Shown: positions 48,447 through 59,399, numbered from the stretch's first letter. The stretch is DNA of 64,000 bases from Colius striatus (GCF_028858725.1 NC_084771.1:7406915-7470914), one strand, 5' to 3'. Notes: generated from the letters alone by a model not told the origin. A program made the numbers and translations.

Positions 48447-48503
48447 ACACACACACACAAAGCTTGGAGGAGGAGGGAGCATTTACACACACACACACAC
48501 ACA
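48447..48503. repeat. Pair of (AC)n microsatellites
   Basis: Two AC arrays, at 48447-48459 and 48485-48503, are separated by a 25-bp G-rich spacer. They may be the remains of one array split by substitution or insertion. Reading frames across them give alternating Thr-His or Val-Cys and are artefacts. Confidence 0.95.
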
Positions 48504-50592
48504 AAACAATCTCTATTTGTCTCCAAAGACAGACCCCACTGTTGGGTTTCCTGGGGTCACGCAGCTGCATGAACATGTGGAAAAGAAATGCATCTCTCCT
48601 AAGCACTGGACATACATGTAATTCAATATATTGCTCCCATGTGCAAGAAATCCACCAGACTGGCCCCATTTCAAATCACAGGGAAATACAGAGTATCAGG
48701 GATGGAGGCAAATCAAGCACTGATTCGATTCTTCATTTCATTTTAATGGGGTTGGAGGTGATGGAGTTCACAGGGGGGTTCTTGGAGCACCCAACTCGCT
48801 GGTACAGGGGGAACACTCGGTCCTGTGATGAGCTTGCCTGGACCCCAGAGCTGGGTTGCCTCTGCACCCCTTGCTGCTGTTCTAATCCCTGCCCGAGACC
48901 TGCCATAGTCAGAAAGAAAGGGGGTTCACCTTGACTTTCAGCACAGGCTCTCCAGCGAGCGCTAGAAAGCCTTTTCCCTGGGATTTTGGTCCCCAGGGAT
49001 CTTTTTTCCCCTGCAGATCTGCAACCCACCACCTGGGCTTCACACCTGCATGTCCCTGGGAGGAGGCTGGGCCTTGCCAAGCCAGGAGGAAAGGCTGTTT
49101 GACTTCACTAACGATGCGACGAGGACACGAGCTGCAGTTACCTCATCTGAGCCTGAAATGGATTTTTCCATTAAGAGAGGATTCTTTTTTGTCTTGTTTT
49201 ATTGAAAAGGAATTTGCAGTAATTAGCTCTTACGGGGGATTTCACTGTTCTCTCTCCTCCTCTAAAGCATAAAACACTTATTACAACACACTGTTTAACG
49301 TGATATCCACTCCCAGAGATTCTTCTTTCTTCCTGTGATGACTGAGCCCTGCTTTTGGACTTCAAGGCTCTAAATCTTCTCCCAGACCTGAGCTATGCCT
49401 TGGTCCCCTCTGGCTGGATCTGCATTTATCCTTCCCCCACAGTCCTCCACACAGCTGGAAACAAGAGAGCTTGTAAAATGAAGCTTTTTGGTTTATATTT
49501 CCCTCTGCTTTGTTGGATCATTGTTGGTAGGAACTTTCCATGTCCCCTTCCACGGGAAAGCAGCTGCCCTTTGCTGAGCCACAGAGAGCCAATTCCCCCT
49601 GTGAGCATCTACCCCTCCCAGTGCCTTCATGTCTGCTAGGCTGGCCTATGCTTCATCTTCCTCCTGCATCCTCCAAGCAGGTGACTGGGACTGGCTCAGC
49701 ACCCTTGGGAGAGGGCAGGCTGTGCCCGCTCATGTCCCATCCCACGGGGGTTCAGGACATCAGAAATGCCCCAGGGCAGCTGGTGGAAAGGACACAGCAG
49801 AGCCCTGTTTTTAACTCTGTGTATGTTTCCATAAGTCTTTGGGCATTCTTCCACGTCTCTTATTTAATTTAAAATAAGAGACCTTGGAGGACCTGGGACA
49901 CTTTTTGCATGAGAGCTCCTTCTTGCTCCAGCTCTGGCTGCAATTTGCCAGCCCTCGGCACCTCTCCCAGGGTTGCTGTGAGCTGGTACCAAAACACACA
50001 TGGAAAGGAAGCAGCTGATGGTGCTGGCTCTGGCCTCAGCCACAGATATTGATCCTTTAAAGCCCACAGCTGAGAAGACAGGAGATGGCATGTACAGACA
50101 CCTCTTGAGCTGGGCTGTCCAGATCACTGCTGGGAGTTGGTGACACAGCCCTGGCACTCATCCCAGCTTCTGAGTGTGAGGCAGGTTCCTAGGCCTTGGC
50201 TCAACATTCACACCGTCACAAGCACCTGCTCTGAATATCCAGCACACCCCCAACAAGACCCAAACCTCTCCTATCTCCTTCCAGAAGTCCCCAGGACCTG
50301 CAGCTGGCCACCCATCCCACCCCAGCATCCCCTCAGGTGACCCATCCTCCTGTAGACCCCCGTTAGGAGCAGCCCAGCCATCCCTAGTGCTGCAGGATGG
50401 CAGCAGCTCCCCCTTCCCTGCACCATCCTGACGCCAGCAGCTCCCACGTTCAGCCTACATTTGCTTTACTCATTTTCATGCCTTTCTGTCCCTCCTCACA
50501 GCCCCTCGGGTGAACCTAAACAGGTTCCCTCCCTCCTATGCACTGAGGAGCTTCACAGATGGCTCCTGCGTGGCTCGGGCTCAGGCTGCAGC
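48504..50592. other. Unique sequence without recognised gene
   Basis: Frames of up to 178 codons start in or cross the CA arrays and are artefacts of them. The rest is mixed sequence. The part at 49.08-49.32 kb has CpG-bearing ACGATGCGACGAGGACACG followed by AT-rich DNA, and might be regulatory. No transposon is recognised. Confidence 0.55.
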
Positions 50593-50712
50593 GGAGCTGT
50601 TAGTGCAGTTGGGCACAATGTCTGTGTGTGAGCTTCATTTGAGCACAGAGATGGAGCTGTTAGTGCAGTTGGGCACAGTGTGTGTGTGTGAGCTTCGTTT
50701 GAGCACAGAGAT
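50593..50712. repeat. 60-bp tandem duplication (2 copies)
   Basis: Two adjacent copies of an exactly 60-bp unit beginning GGAGCTGTTAGTGCAGTTGG and ending GAGCACAGAGAT. They differ at only a few positions, near the internal TG-rich stretch and in CTTCATTT versus CTTCGTTT. The low divergence implies a fairly recent duplication. Because 60 is divisible by three, a plus-strand frame shows a repeated 20-residue peptide, but nothing else suggests that it is coding. Confidence 0.95.
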
Positions 50713-50759
50713 GAAAAACACAATGTGCTGCGAGCGCTTATTATTGTTGCTATTATGCA

Positions 50760-50895
50760 GCCCTTTTAAACTTGCCATATAAATCATGGCCTCCAGCTCC
50801 TTGATTATGTTCCTGGTTCTCCTCTGAACTCTCTCCAATCCATCAGCATCGTTCCAGGCACGAGCACAATACCACAGGTGCAGCTGGAGGAGCCT
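50760..50895 (-). repeat. Old CR1 LINE fragment with ORF2 C-terminal relic
   Basis: Minus-strand relic of CR1 ORF2. The complementary strand reads LWYCARAWNDADG and then LERVQRRTRNIIKELEAM, which aligns with the CR1 ORF2 C-terminal pattern LEYC.Q.W....LERVQRRATKMIKGLE. The frame is open through this stretch but then leaves the family pattern. Neither the 3' UTR nor the tail octamers are seen. The level of divergence marks it as an old insertion. Confidence 0.8.
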
Positions 50896-51039
50896 TTGGC
50901 CGGGAGCCCTTCGCCCTCCTCAGGTGCCAGCCTGGTCCCCTGGTCCAGCAGTGCCCATGCAGCCCGTGGCACACACACACCTTGCTGGGGTGATGCCCAG
51001 CCCCGTGTGCCACGCTGGCAAAACCAGCGTGTTGCCAGA

Positions 51040-51195
51040 GCTGTTTCAGACAATGCTTTGACGTTAACAGCTTCTCTGGTTGCACTGTCATTTCCCATTA
51101 GAGGCCTTGGTAACTGGCGGTTCACGAGGCTTTGCTGAATAATTTGTATGTTTAATACACCTCGAAAGCCCGTGTTGGGCTGCAATTAAGGCGGG
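51040..51195. promoter_or_regulatory. Candidate conserved non-coding block
   Basis: CpG-bearing, AT-leaning sequence with GCTTTGACGTTAACAGC near 51054, CTGAATAATTTGTATG near 51135 and CACCTCGAAAGCCCG near 51159. It stands out because it separates two repeat-dense stretches yet contains no repeat itself. Confidence 0.25.
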
Positions 51196-51593
51196 GAGGA
51201 GGGAGCGGAGAGAGGAGGCAAAGCCGACCTCCCGCTGCTTGCAGAGAACCTGCTGCTTGCTGCACAGGGCTGCATTGAGTGAGGATGCCAGGCAAGCAGG
51301 AATTAGAAGCAAAAGCATAATTTGTCATTTGCCAGTGTAAGCCAAAGGCTGGGCTGGTGAGAAGAGAAACGAGAGACTTGGGAGCTCCTCACGGGAAATT
51401 ACCATTTAAAGAGCTGATCTGGCCTGGTCTGCTGGCAGCGGCGGGGCTGGGCTGGCGGCTGGGGCTGTGGGACCGTGTGGGGTGGCAGGAGGAGAAGGAG
51501 CAGCTGGGCAGAGCTTTTGTGCAGGTCACTGTGGAGGAGATACTGCAGCTGGGCCAAAAACCAGCTCCACACTCCACACGGGGAATAGGAAAT

Positions 51594-51686
51594 TCATAGA
51601 ATTGTCTGGTTGGAAAAGCTCCTGGAGTCCAACCCCTCACCTCACACTGCCAAGCCCACTGCTAAGCCACGGCCCTCAGCTAGTTT
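51594..51686 (-). repeat. CR1 LINE 3'-end fragment
   Basis: A minus-orientation CR1 tail of about 90 bp. The plus strand reads TTCATAGAATTGTCTGGTTG, then GAAAAGCTCC, GGAGTCCAACCCC and CCACTGCTAAGCCACGGCCC. This is the complement of the CR1 terminal region (GGTTGGACT...CCAACC...CTATGA). It belongs to a different subtype from the copy at 8388-8625. It is truncated on the 5' side near 51686. Confidence 0.82.
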
Positions 51687-51743
51687 TGCTGAGCACTGCT
51701 GAGCAGCTTTCCTTTCCCTCTTCTTTGCTTTTGTTATATACAG

Positions 51744-51800
51744 ATGTTAGAGAAAATAAACAATGTTAGAGAAAATAAACAATGTTAGAGAAAATAAACC
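51744..51800. repeat. 19-bp tandem repeat, 3 units
   Basis: Three copies of a 19-bp AT-rich unit, ATGTTAGAGAAAATAAACA, the last ending in CC instead of CA. The copies are otherwise identical, so the expansion is recent. The array lies about 60 bp from the CR1 tail at 51594-51686. Confidence 0.95.
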
Positions 51801-53230
51801 AGTTAGGCAAAGCCCAGCCCATGCCCCCTCCAGTGCTGGCAGGAGCTGGGTTTCGGGGGTGCACACGGGTGTTTATTAACTCATCCCAGCAGCAAATGGG
51901 AAACCACCTGGTGACACAGTCACAGGGAATGCAGAGATCTCTCCTGAGTTCAGTAAATGCAAACACAGCTTCACACGAGGAGTTATGAACTGCTGAGAGT
52001 ACAAAAGTCTTGAGTGAATTATGCAGTGTGAATTATTCTCTGGGCCCGACACGGATCCAGGTTTCGCTGCCGGTGGAAGGGAGTTTCCACTCATTTCAGC
52101 TGGCGCAGGATGGACTCGGAGGGCAAACGCAGAGTGGGACCTGCACATCGCCGTGGGCAGAGCCAGACCTGGATCTCCTCCTCCTCCTCCACGCATGGAC
52201 TTGCCAGGTGTCTGTGGTGCAGAGGCGTGGGGAGGACAGGGACAGGTACCCTTGGTGACGGGGATGCTGCAGCTCACCTGCACATGGGGTAGGAGGGATG
52301 GCTGCAGGAGTGAAGCTGAATTCCCATTGTAAAACTGTGCAGATTAAATATTCTTAAAACCTAACCAAAAGTAGCAGTGTGTGGGAGCCAGGCATCCTCA
52401 GAAGCTGTCAGAAATACTGCCTTTTTCCTTATGGGCTGCATTAGAGGGTGCCAGCTCCTTCCTCAGCATCCTAGTGTGACTGTGGGAATTTGCCTCAGGC
52501 AGACCTGACGCAGTTGTTTCAGGAGTACACAGCCCTTTTGTAGAGACCATCAGTGTGATGGGTTTGTGAGGGGGAAGGGGCTGCAGTGCTGCCCCTGTAA
52601 GCAGCTCTCGGACTTTTCCCAGGCTCTGGGTTTGGAACCATCTCCAGCCCTGCTGGGCCAATCTGGTGCCTCTGCCAGCACGATTTAAGAACATTGGAAA
52701 GTGTGTAAGAAATTGGAAGTGTGTAGAAGGAGGAGGAAGCGTCAGGCAAGGTGGAGGCAACCACACAGACCCCGCAGCCAGCAAAGAAGGAAAAGAGGAG
52801 TGATGCCAGAGCAGAGACATCCCTGCAGCCTGCAGCAGGAGATCCTGAGAATTAGAGACCCTGTGCCAGGAAGGGACATTAGAGACTCTGTGCCAGAGGG
52901 GATGAGAGTTGGGAGATCCTGGATAAGAAGGGGTAAGTGGTTTGGACCTGATCTGAAGGAAACAGAGTGGAGCCTCAGGGTCCCGTCGGGGCTGTGAGGG
53001 ATCTAAGCTGGAGCTGGAAATGGTGAGAGGAGTCCTTCTCAGAGGTGAGACAAGAGGCAGGAGCCATGAGGAAAGGACCAACTGCACCCCTCCATTCCCT
53101 CAGAGATCCATCACTCACCTCAGCCTTGCCAGGTTCCCTGAGCAAAGGTAACGCTGCTGTTACCTTTGCTGATGTGTTTGTCAGACCGTTATGAGTTAAC
53201 CTTGGACTCATCAGCCAGAGAGGCAGGGCC
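51801..53230. other. Unique sequence between tandem repeats
   Basis: A 229-codon minus-strand frame (52398-53087) overlaps the 27-bp duplication and shows no recognisable domain. The part at 52.0-52.1 kb is CpG-bearing. No gene is recognised. Confidence 0.55.
52851..52904. repeat. 27-bp imperfect tandem duplication
   Basis: Two adjacent imperfect copies start ATTAGAGACCCTGTGCCAGG and ATTAGAGACTCTGTGCCAGA, with a 27-bp period. Just to the left, 52692-52735 holds a shorter similar echo of TTGGAAAGTGTGTA and TTGGAAGTGTGTA. These add to the local excess of tandem duplications between 50.5 and 53.4 kb. Confidence 0.8.
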
Positions 53231-53369
53231 TCCTACCACTGCCCTGTGCCCCCTACAACTGCCCTGTGCCCCTTACCACTGCCCTGTGCCCCCTACCACT
53301 GCCCTATGCCCCTTACCACTGCCCTGTGCCCCCTACCACTGCCCTGTGCCACTTACCTCTGCACTGTAC
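53231..53369. repeat. 20-bp minisatellite, about 7 units
   Basis: Seven head-to-tail copies of a 20-bp unit of the form CCCTACCACTGCCCTGTGCC. Substitutions are scattered (CTTAC for CCTAC, CTATG for CTGTG). The last copy is degenerate. The unit length is not a multiple of three, so translations cycle through frames and give artificial Cys-Pro-Leu-rich peptides. There are no spacers between the units. Confidence 0.97.
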
Positions 53370-53902
53370 AGGCTGAGGCACAGGGAAGTTGAACAAACTT
53401 TTTAACGTGCTCAGCTTTCATTGTACATTTTGTACTTGGCATCAGGGTGTAGAAGACTTCATTTCCACAGTTCACAGCTTCTTTTGCTTTGCTGTGGCTG
53501 GCAGCAAACGAGGCACCTTCACTGAGTCTGTGTCACCTCTCCCTTCCACTGCAGCTGCCTGAGAAAAATGAGACTCTCCTTATTGGGGCTGTATTTTACT
53601 GTCGCAGTCAGGAATCCCCTTCGTTACTGAATTCCCAGCTCAGCTTCCCAAGCCTCTTTCAGAAGATGACAGGAGACCCAAGCATCCCTGTCCCAGCTCG
53701 CCCTGCCTGCCCCCTTGCCACAGCAGCCCTCCCTACATGCTGGTCCCAAGGCCAGGGAGGCTTTGGCAAAGAGCTGCTGCCTTTCTCCACAGAGCCTCCT
53801 TCTCCAGCCCCAGAGTCCTCACCAGATCTTGTCTACATGATTTTTTTTTTCCTGTGCTCTACTTATGTCTGTTCCTCCCAGTTAATCTCCCAGGGTTGCC
53901 CC
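53370..53902. other. Unique sequence without recognised gene
   Basis: A 142-codon plus-strand frame (53489-53917) ends in the CR1 relic and is not a recognised protein. There is a T-run near 53841-53850. Confidence 0.55.
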
Positions 53903-54115
53903 CTACAAATCCCCTGAGCCATGATTTATGCCCTTCATATACTCGTAGATAGTTATCACATCTCGCCATGGCTGTCGGCTGGCCCAGCCAGGCAGATTTA
54001 GCTCTTTTAATCTCTCTTCATAAGTCAATCCCTTCAGCCGCTTAATCATTTCTGTTGTTCTCCTCCAAATTCCCAATGAGATGGTTTGTCTTGCAAGCGC
54101 CTGATGCACGGTCAT
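53903..54115 (-). pseudogene. CR1 ORF2 (reverse transcriptase polyprotein) C-terminal relic
   Basis: A 70-codon open stretch on the minus strand holds a clear CR1 ORF2 C-terminal signature. Residues near 21 to 39 read TEMIKRLKGLTYEERLKEL, followed by a degenerate linker and then RDVITIYEYMKGINHG. The family pattern is KMIKGLEHLSYEERLRELGL...RRLRGDLI.VYKYLKGG. The reverse transcriptase and endonuclease domains are absent, so this is a dead fragment of a non-LTR retrotransposon. It is unusual that so divergent a relic still has no stop codon. The simplest explanation is chance. Exaptation is possible but has no other support here. Confidence 0.85.
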
Positions 54116-54409
54116 ATATTTACCAAAACTTCAGCAGCTTAGCACAGGAATAACACTGCAGGGGGGTTGTTTCCTCGCCTGCAGCCCAAAGAGTCGTTAA
54201 GCTCCTGATGGAACACCGAGGGGCTGCGCTGGGGACAGCTCTTCTGCCAGAGCCAGGAGGTGGGATTGAAGTTGGATGGCTCTTGTGAGAGATATGTCCA
54301 AAAAGGATTGGGACCAAGCTCTGCCAAAAAAAAAGAACTTTATCGTGGTTTGGTCAGCAACATTTCATGACCAAAAGGTCCTGTTGCAAACACCCACGTG
54401 GTGGCACAG

Positions 54410-54665
54410 GTCACAGAATCAGGTAATCGTTTCTGTTGGCAAAGCCCTTGAAGCTGCTGCAGTCCCAGCCCTGCCCTCACCCTGCCCAGCCCAGCACTAA
54501 CCCACAGCCCTCAGCAGCTCAGCTCCACGGCTTTGGGATCCCTCCAGGGCTGGGCACTGCCCCAGCTCCCTGGGCAGCCTGGCACAGGGGCTGACACCCC
54601 TCTCAGGGAAATCGTTCTGCCTCAGCTCCAACCTCCCCTGGGGGAATTTGTGCCTCATGGTGTGG
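54410..54665 (-). repeat. CR1 LINE 3'-end fragment
   Basis: Minus-orientation CR1 tail and 3' region. The plus strand starts GTCACAGAATCAGG, passes through CCCACAGCCCTCAGCAG, CTCCACGGCTTTGGGATCC, CCTGGGCAGCCTGGCACAGG and CTCAGGGAAATCGTTCTGCC, and ends near CTCCCCTGGGGGAATTTG. The order of these segments matches avian CR1 read from 3' to 5'. It lies only about 300 bp from the older CR1 relic at 53903-54115 in the same orientation, but the two are different subtypes. A plus-strand frame of 237 codons starting inside it is therefore not a host gene. Confidence 0.85.
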
Positions 54666-57319
54666 CAAGCTGGCAGATGGATGGCACAGCCCAGCTGGGT
54701 GACAGTCACCCAGAAGACGAGCCCTGTGCCATACTCACCGGGTTTTGTCACTCCTCTCTAGGACAGCCCATGAGAAGATGTGATGAGGGAGCTGCTTTCT
54801 ATTCCCTTCTCCAACCCAGCTTGATTGTATTTCTATTAGAAGTGGGAGGTCTGTGGATAGTGTGTGAAGGCTGGGGAAAGCCACCTGGCCAAGGGGCCCA
54901 TCAGAGAGGAGCAGGGCATATGGAAAAGGTTCGGGCAGGCTTTGATCCTGCAGAGCCACCCAGAGGAGGACAGGCGGGTGGTGGGAGTAGCCAGAGCAGG
55001 GAGGAAGCGTGGATGGGCTTTGACCTCACTCCAAAACATCAGAAAACATATTTAAGGCTTCATGATCAAAATATTCCTGCTGCCCCTGAATTCCCTAGTT
55101 ATCAAACACACTCGTGCTTGAATTTACAGCCCCTGGGCTGTGGGCTGACAGCACATCCACCTGCTCTTCTAATGGAAAAATCTTCCCTGCTTTTTCCAGC
55201 CTCCAAAATGCAGAGGAGAAGCCACCCTCACTGTAAATCCAGGTGACAAGCACCAAGACTGTGGAGGTGGGGGAACACCATGCACCTCCCAGCACGTTGG
55301 CATATCGGAGCTGTGGAGCAAAGGAAGAGTGAGGGGAGACGTCCGAGCCCTGGAGTCCTTCCATAGGAGAGTTTGTTTATCTAGGAGACAGAAGAAGACA
55401 TCAGAGTGCTGTCCAGGCTTCCCTGGAAGAGGAGTTCCTTTGATATCCCTTCCCACTGTGTGCTGGGATCCTCAGGAAGACAGAGATTCCTGGAAACAAA
55501 AAGCACAGTGAAAATAAGGCTGACAGCAAGAGATAAGGTATGGGGGCACAGGGAGGAACCTGAGGAGAAAAGGTGAAAGTGACAAGTCCCTGTCCATCCC
55601 CCAGTCCAGGAGATGTTTGTAAGGGCTCAAGGGGCCCTGGTAATACCCCAAAGCTGAGTGGGCTTCATCTCTGTGTTGGGCAGAGGTGATCCTCTCAGTA
55701 GATCGAGATGGGGGATTCACCCTTGAGCCCCAGCAGCCTGGGCTGGCTGAGTGGCAGTTTACATTTTTCAGTAGCATCCTCCTCCCTCTTCCTTCCTTGT
55801 TCCCTGGTATTTATTATTTCCCCTCATAATGCCTTTTTCATTAGGAGATAAACACTCTCCCACTCCCCCTAATTGGAAACAATAGCTGCCCAGCCTGCCA
55901 GACACCAGCCTGACTGAAGCCAAGGGCTCGGGTTTGATAAGCTCCCATTAGAGCCAACACTTTCTCCTCCCTGTGCAAAGTGGCCATTTTTGCATCCCTG
56001 GGGATGCAGAAGGGAGTTGAGGTGGGTGTCTGAGTCCCCCAGGCTGCTCTGCACTGGGATAGGGGCATCATCTGCTCAGAGGCTGAGCTCCATGCATGAT
56101 GGAGCATCCTCAGTGCTGCTCTTCCTGGGGTCTTGGCTTTGTGTTCCCAAATCCACCCCTGACGTGGTGAAGCAAATTACAAGAAAAGGAAGGAAAAAAA
56201 AGCTCTCAGCCCAGGAGCCCTGCCAGGGCTTTTGACAACAGAGCTGTAAGTGATGGGTAATCTCCTCTTTTCCTGGGAGGCCAGAGCACATTAGGATGAA
56301 AACCCTTCTAGAGTGAGGTGCACTCAGGTGCAATCCAGTAAATCCTGTACTGCAGCCCATCAAATCCGCTCATCAGTGGCTCACACCTCCAGAGCTTTGC
56401 AAGGAACATTTGACAGGGGAGTGATGGAGCTCTGGGGATGAGGACTGGTCTGTCCCATCACTGCCAGAGCTCACTGGAGCTCCTGGCCCCCAGCCCACCC
56501 TCGGGACACAGCTGCACAGCCCAAGGGTAGCAGCAGCCGTCAGACCTCAGAGTGCCAGAGCAGGGGCCCTGTGGGTCAGTGTGGGATGGAGAGGAGCCCT
56601 GGCACGGGTGTACTGGGCTGCCAGGAGCGCTGGGCTCCCAGCAGATACCCTGCAAACCTCATTGCTCGCTGCTTGTCAGCTATTGAGCCATAAACCTGAC
56701 TCTTCCCTTCCCAGACATCAGCCCCAAGGTGTTGTTGTCCCAAGGACAGGCAGGAGCAGGCAGGACAAAGCCTGACGTCGTGCCTGGCCCTGGGCTGTGC
56801 AGGTGGCACAGGGGTCCTGAGCCAAGCGACCTCTGTCCTCAGCAGCCAGGGGCTCACAGCCAGGGCTGCCTGGGCAAATGGCCCAACTCAAATGAGAAGC
56901 CAGTGCTGCTGTTCCTTTCCCCAGGCTGGCAGCAGCAGGCAAGCCTTCCCACCCCCCTGCAGACCCCTTTGGCCACCCTTGGGCGAGCTCAGCAGCAGCT
57001 CAGGAACCTGCTCCTTCCCAACACCGAACAACCTCCACTTCCCCAGCCCCTCTGTCTCACAGAAACTCTATCTCTGCAAACACTTGCTCCCTTTATATCT
57101 GTCTATTTTTTTTTTCTTTATGGGAAGGCCTTGGAGGGACTCAGAGGGGGCTGGCACTTCCCCCTCTCCCCCTTGCCTCTCCGAAATAAAGGGATGCAGC
57201 TGGTAAGGCAGCAGTTTCTGGAGCAGTATGGATGGGGTGAGAAAGTCATTACCTGCCTTGGGTTTCACTGTGGGAATGGCTGCACCTTTCACTGGGAAAC
57301 ACTCGTGTCTGGGGGGATG
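54666..57319. other. Unique sequence without recognised gene
   Basis: Apart from the palindrome at 54695, this is mixed GC-moderate DNA. A 197-codon plus-strand frame (56729-57322) shows no domain I recognise and is rich in Pro, Leu and Gln. No repeats are recognised. Confidence 0.55.
54695..54713. repeat. Perfect 9-bp palindrome with single-base centre
   Basis: CTGGGTGACAGTCACCCAG has perfect 9-bp arms around one A. It lies just outside the CR1 fragment that ends near 54665. Its function, if any, is unknown. Confidence 0.8.
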
Positions 57320-57424
57320 TGAGAAGGGGAAGCGAGGGAGGGGTGGGGGCAAAGGGGCAAGGAAAGGTCTGTAAAGCAAAAAGGGAAGAAAGAGCAAGAA
57401 GGGGATTGGGCTTTTTTTTTTTTT
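57320..57424. repeat. Purine-rich stretch followed by a T13 run
   Basis: About 90 bases of mostly A and G (AAGGGAAGAAAGAGCAAGAA-type sequence) are followed by 13 consecutive T at 57412-57424. It is low complexity. It borders the AT-rich block that starts at 57425. Confidence 0.75.
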
Positions 57425-57530
57425 CACATGTAGAGTCTGAAATAAATTACCTGTCTCCAAAAACAGTGCATTAGGAGGAATAATCGATTGAACACGCCAC
57501 AAACTCTTATTTTATGGCTCTGTGAGCCTG
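57425..57530. promoter_or_regulatory. Candidate conserved non-coding block
   Basis: Contains TGAAATAAATTACCTG, GGAGGAATAATCGATTG and CACGCCACAAACTC. The TAATCGATT core near 57481 is homeodomain/CUT-like. It directly follows a T13 run. Compositional inference only. Confidence 0.2.
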
Positions 57531-59399
57531 CCTGGTGCTGGGGAAGTGAGGGAAGAGAGGAGCAGTTGGACACAGCAGAGGGGACACTGCAGGGGGATGA
57601 TGCTTTTGTCTTTCCTTTTTTCCTTCTTGCTATTTTTGTGGTTGTTGTCCTTCTCTCTCATTTTGTGGTTTGGTGGGGGCTTTTTTTCCACATTTTTCTA
57701 ATGTCCCCTTGGGGACTTCCCCCTTTGTTCTGCTGGGGGGAAGCGAACTGGATCGTGTTTCTCCTGCTCCTGACTAAAAGAAATTACATCAGCCCAATGC
57801 GTTGAAGCATCTCCTCCCTTCTGCACTCCTCCCTGCCCCAAACTGCTTAGTACATTAGAGTTCAAGAGGGATTAGGATGTTTTTTCCCCTGTTTGTGATT
57901 CTGAGGGCTGGAAGCGTGGCATGGCAGTGGCAGAGAGGGCTCTGGAGGGTGCATCGGGCTGGTTTATCTCCATAGTTTGGGATGGTCCTTATGGAAGCTG
58001 AACTGCTTCTCCTTCATCCCTGGCCACCAGCCCATCCACAGGGACAACTTTCCTGTATCCCTTTGCACCAGAGCTGCAAACTGCACCCAGAACTTTCCCT
58101 GCTGAGGCAGCAGCAAGAAAAGGTCCTCAGATGGTTTGATGGCCTGGGTTCTGCATTCCCCATCCAAAAAGCCACATGGACACCTCCCTGACTTACAAGG
58201 CTGAGGAGCTGCAGGCAGCCCAGTGACCCTACAGGCTCCTGTACAGGGGTAGAGCCCAGAGCAGAGTGTGTCTCTCTGCATCCCTCACCCTTGGGGATGC
58301 CACGGTGTCAGCCCCAGGGCTCTCCCCAGCCTCACCAGGGCAGTGCTCCATGCATGGAGGCTGACCCCACTGCTTTCCTCTCCACGCACCCTCCGTGGCT
58401 GGTGCCAGCAGAAAGAGCACAGGGCTGAGGCTGAGACACACAAGAACAAAGGCACAGAAATTAAAAGACGATTTCCAGAGCCAAAAATAAACATGTGAAA
58501 AAGAGCAAGAACACGGCAGCAATTGGGGGAACGTGAGGATTGCTGACAAGTTCCCAGCCTAATCATGATATTTGCCAGGACGGTCATTAACTCCCCAATG
58601 GGAGGGGAGATATCCAACATTTTTGGAAGCCCTTGGGTCATTTCCTTGAGTTTTTCTGCCTCCCTGATATTCTGTTCCATACCCCGATGGGCCGGGATCG
58701 CAGGCAGCTCTCAGCAGCAGGGGCTGCAGCAGCAGAGAGCTCTGCTGCCCGTTTCCCCCCGATTTCCAAGCCCCCCAGTAGTCACCTGAGGCTGAAAAGC
58801 AGAGTTTTCAGAAAACAATGGTGGGACTCTCCATTTCACAGTGATCTTGGAGAATTCCCAACTGGAGTGGAAGTGCTAAAAGCAGTTGCTGAGAGCCAAG
58901 GCCCATGGAAGGAGCCAGCCCTAGGGAGTGGCAGCCCTGCTGCTGCTCTGAGCAAGCCCTGCGTGGCAACAGATCCCTTCTGTGGTTTCCATCAGAGAAG
59001 AGATCATCCCAGTTTACTCGGTCTGATGGGCCACAAAGCGACCAGATTTTAGGGGAACCACGTGTCAGGCAGCTCCTAGTCATCGTCTGAGCGTGGGTTC
59101 AGGGAAGTGCACTTGCCCACTTGGGAAAGTCCCTCCCTGTGCAGTGGCTACAAAGCCAGAAGCACTCGGCTTCCCCGAGAGGCCCACAGACAGGCAGCCA
59201 GCCAGCCTTGGCAAGGCATTCCCAGTGCCCTAAACCTCACTAACACAACCACCCTTTTGAGGCCCAGAACTCGAGGTCACGTTGCATACCTGCAGCCAGA
59301 CATGCTGAGTGCAGGCGAGCCAGTAGCTCTGGGAAGCTGCTGTGCTTTACCCCAAGGTGCTGTGCAGGAGACATCATTAACCTTAAGGATCCAGCCACC
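57531..59399. other. Unique sequence without recognised gene
   Basis: Overlapping frames of 105-139 codons occur on both strands, none recognisable. Short T-runs lie near 57612-57640 and 57681-57690. No transposon is recognised. Confidence 0.55.

Noticed and set aside
48398..48934. 178-codon plus-strand frame with Thr-His repeats
   Set aside because: The repeat is a CA microsatellite read in frame and the rest is unrecognised.
52398..53087. 229-codon minus-strand open frame
   Set aside because: Overlaps a local tandem duplication and has no recognisable protein content.
53231..53369. Possible CRISPR-like array of 20-bp direct repeats
   Set aside because: The units abut each other with no spacers, and the DNA is vertebrate. 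It is a minisatellite.
54533..55246. 237-codon plus-strand open frame, longest in the window
   Set aside because: Its first third is antisense translation of a CR1 fragment and the rest shows no domain.
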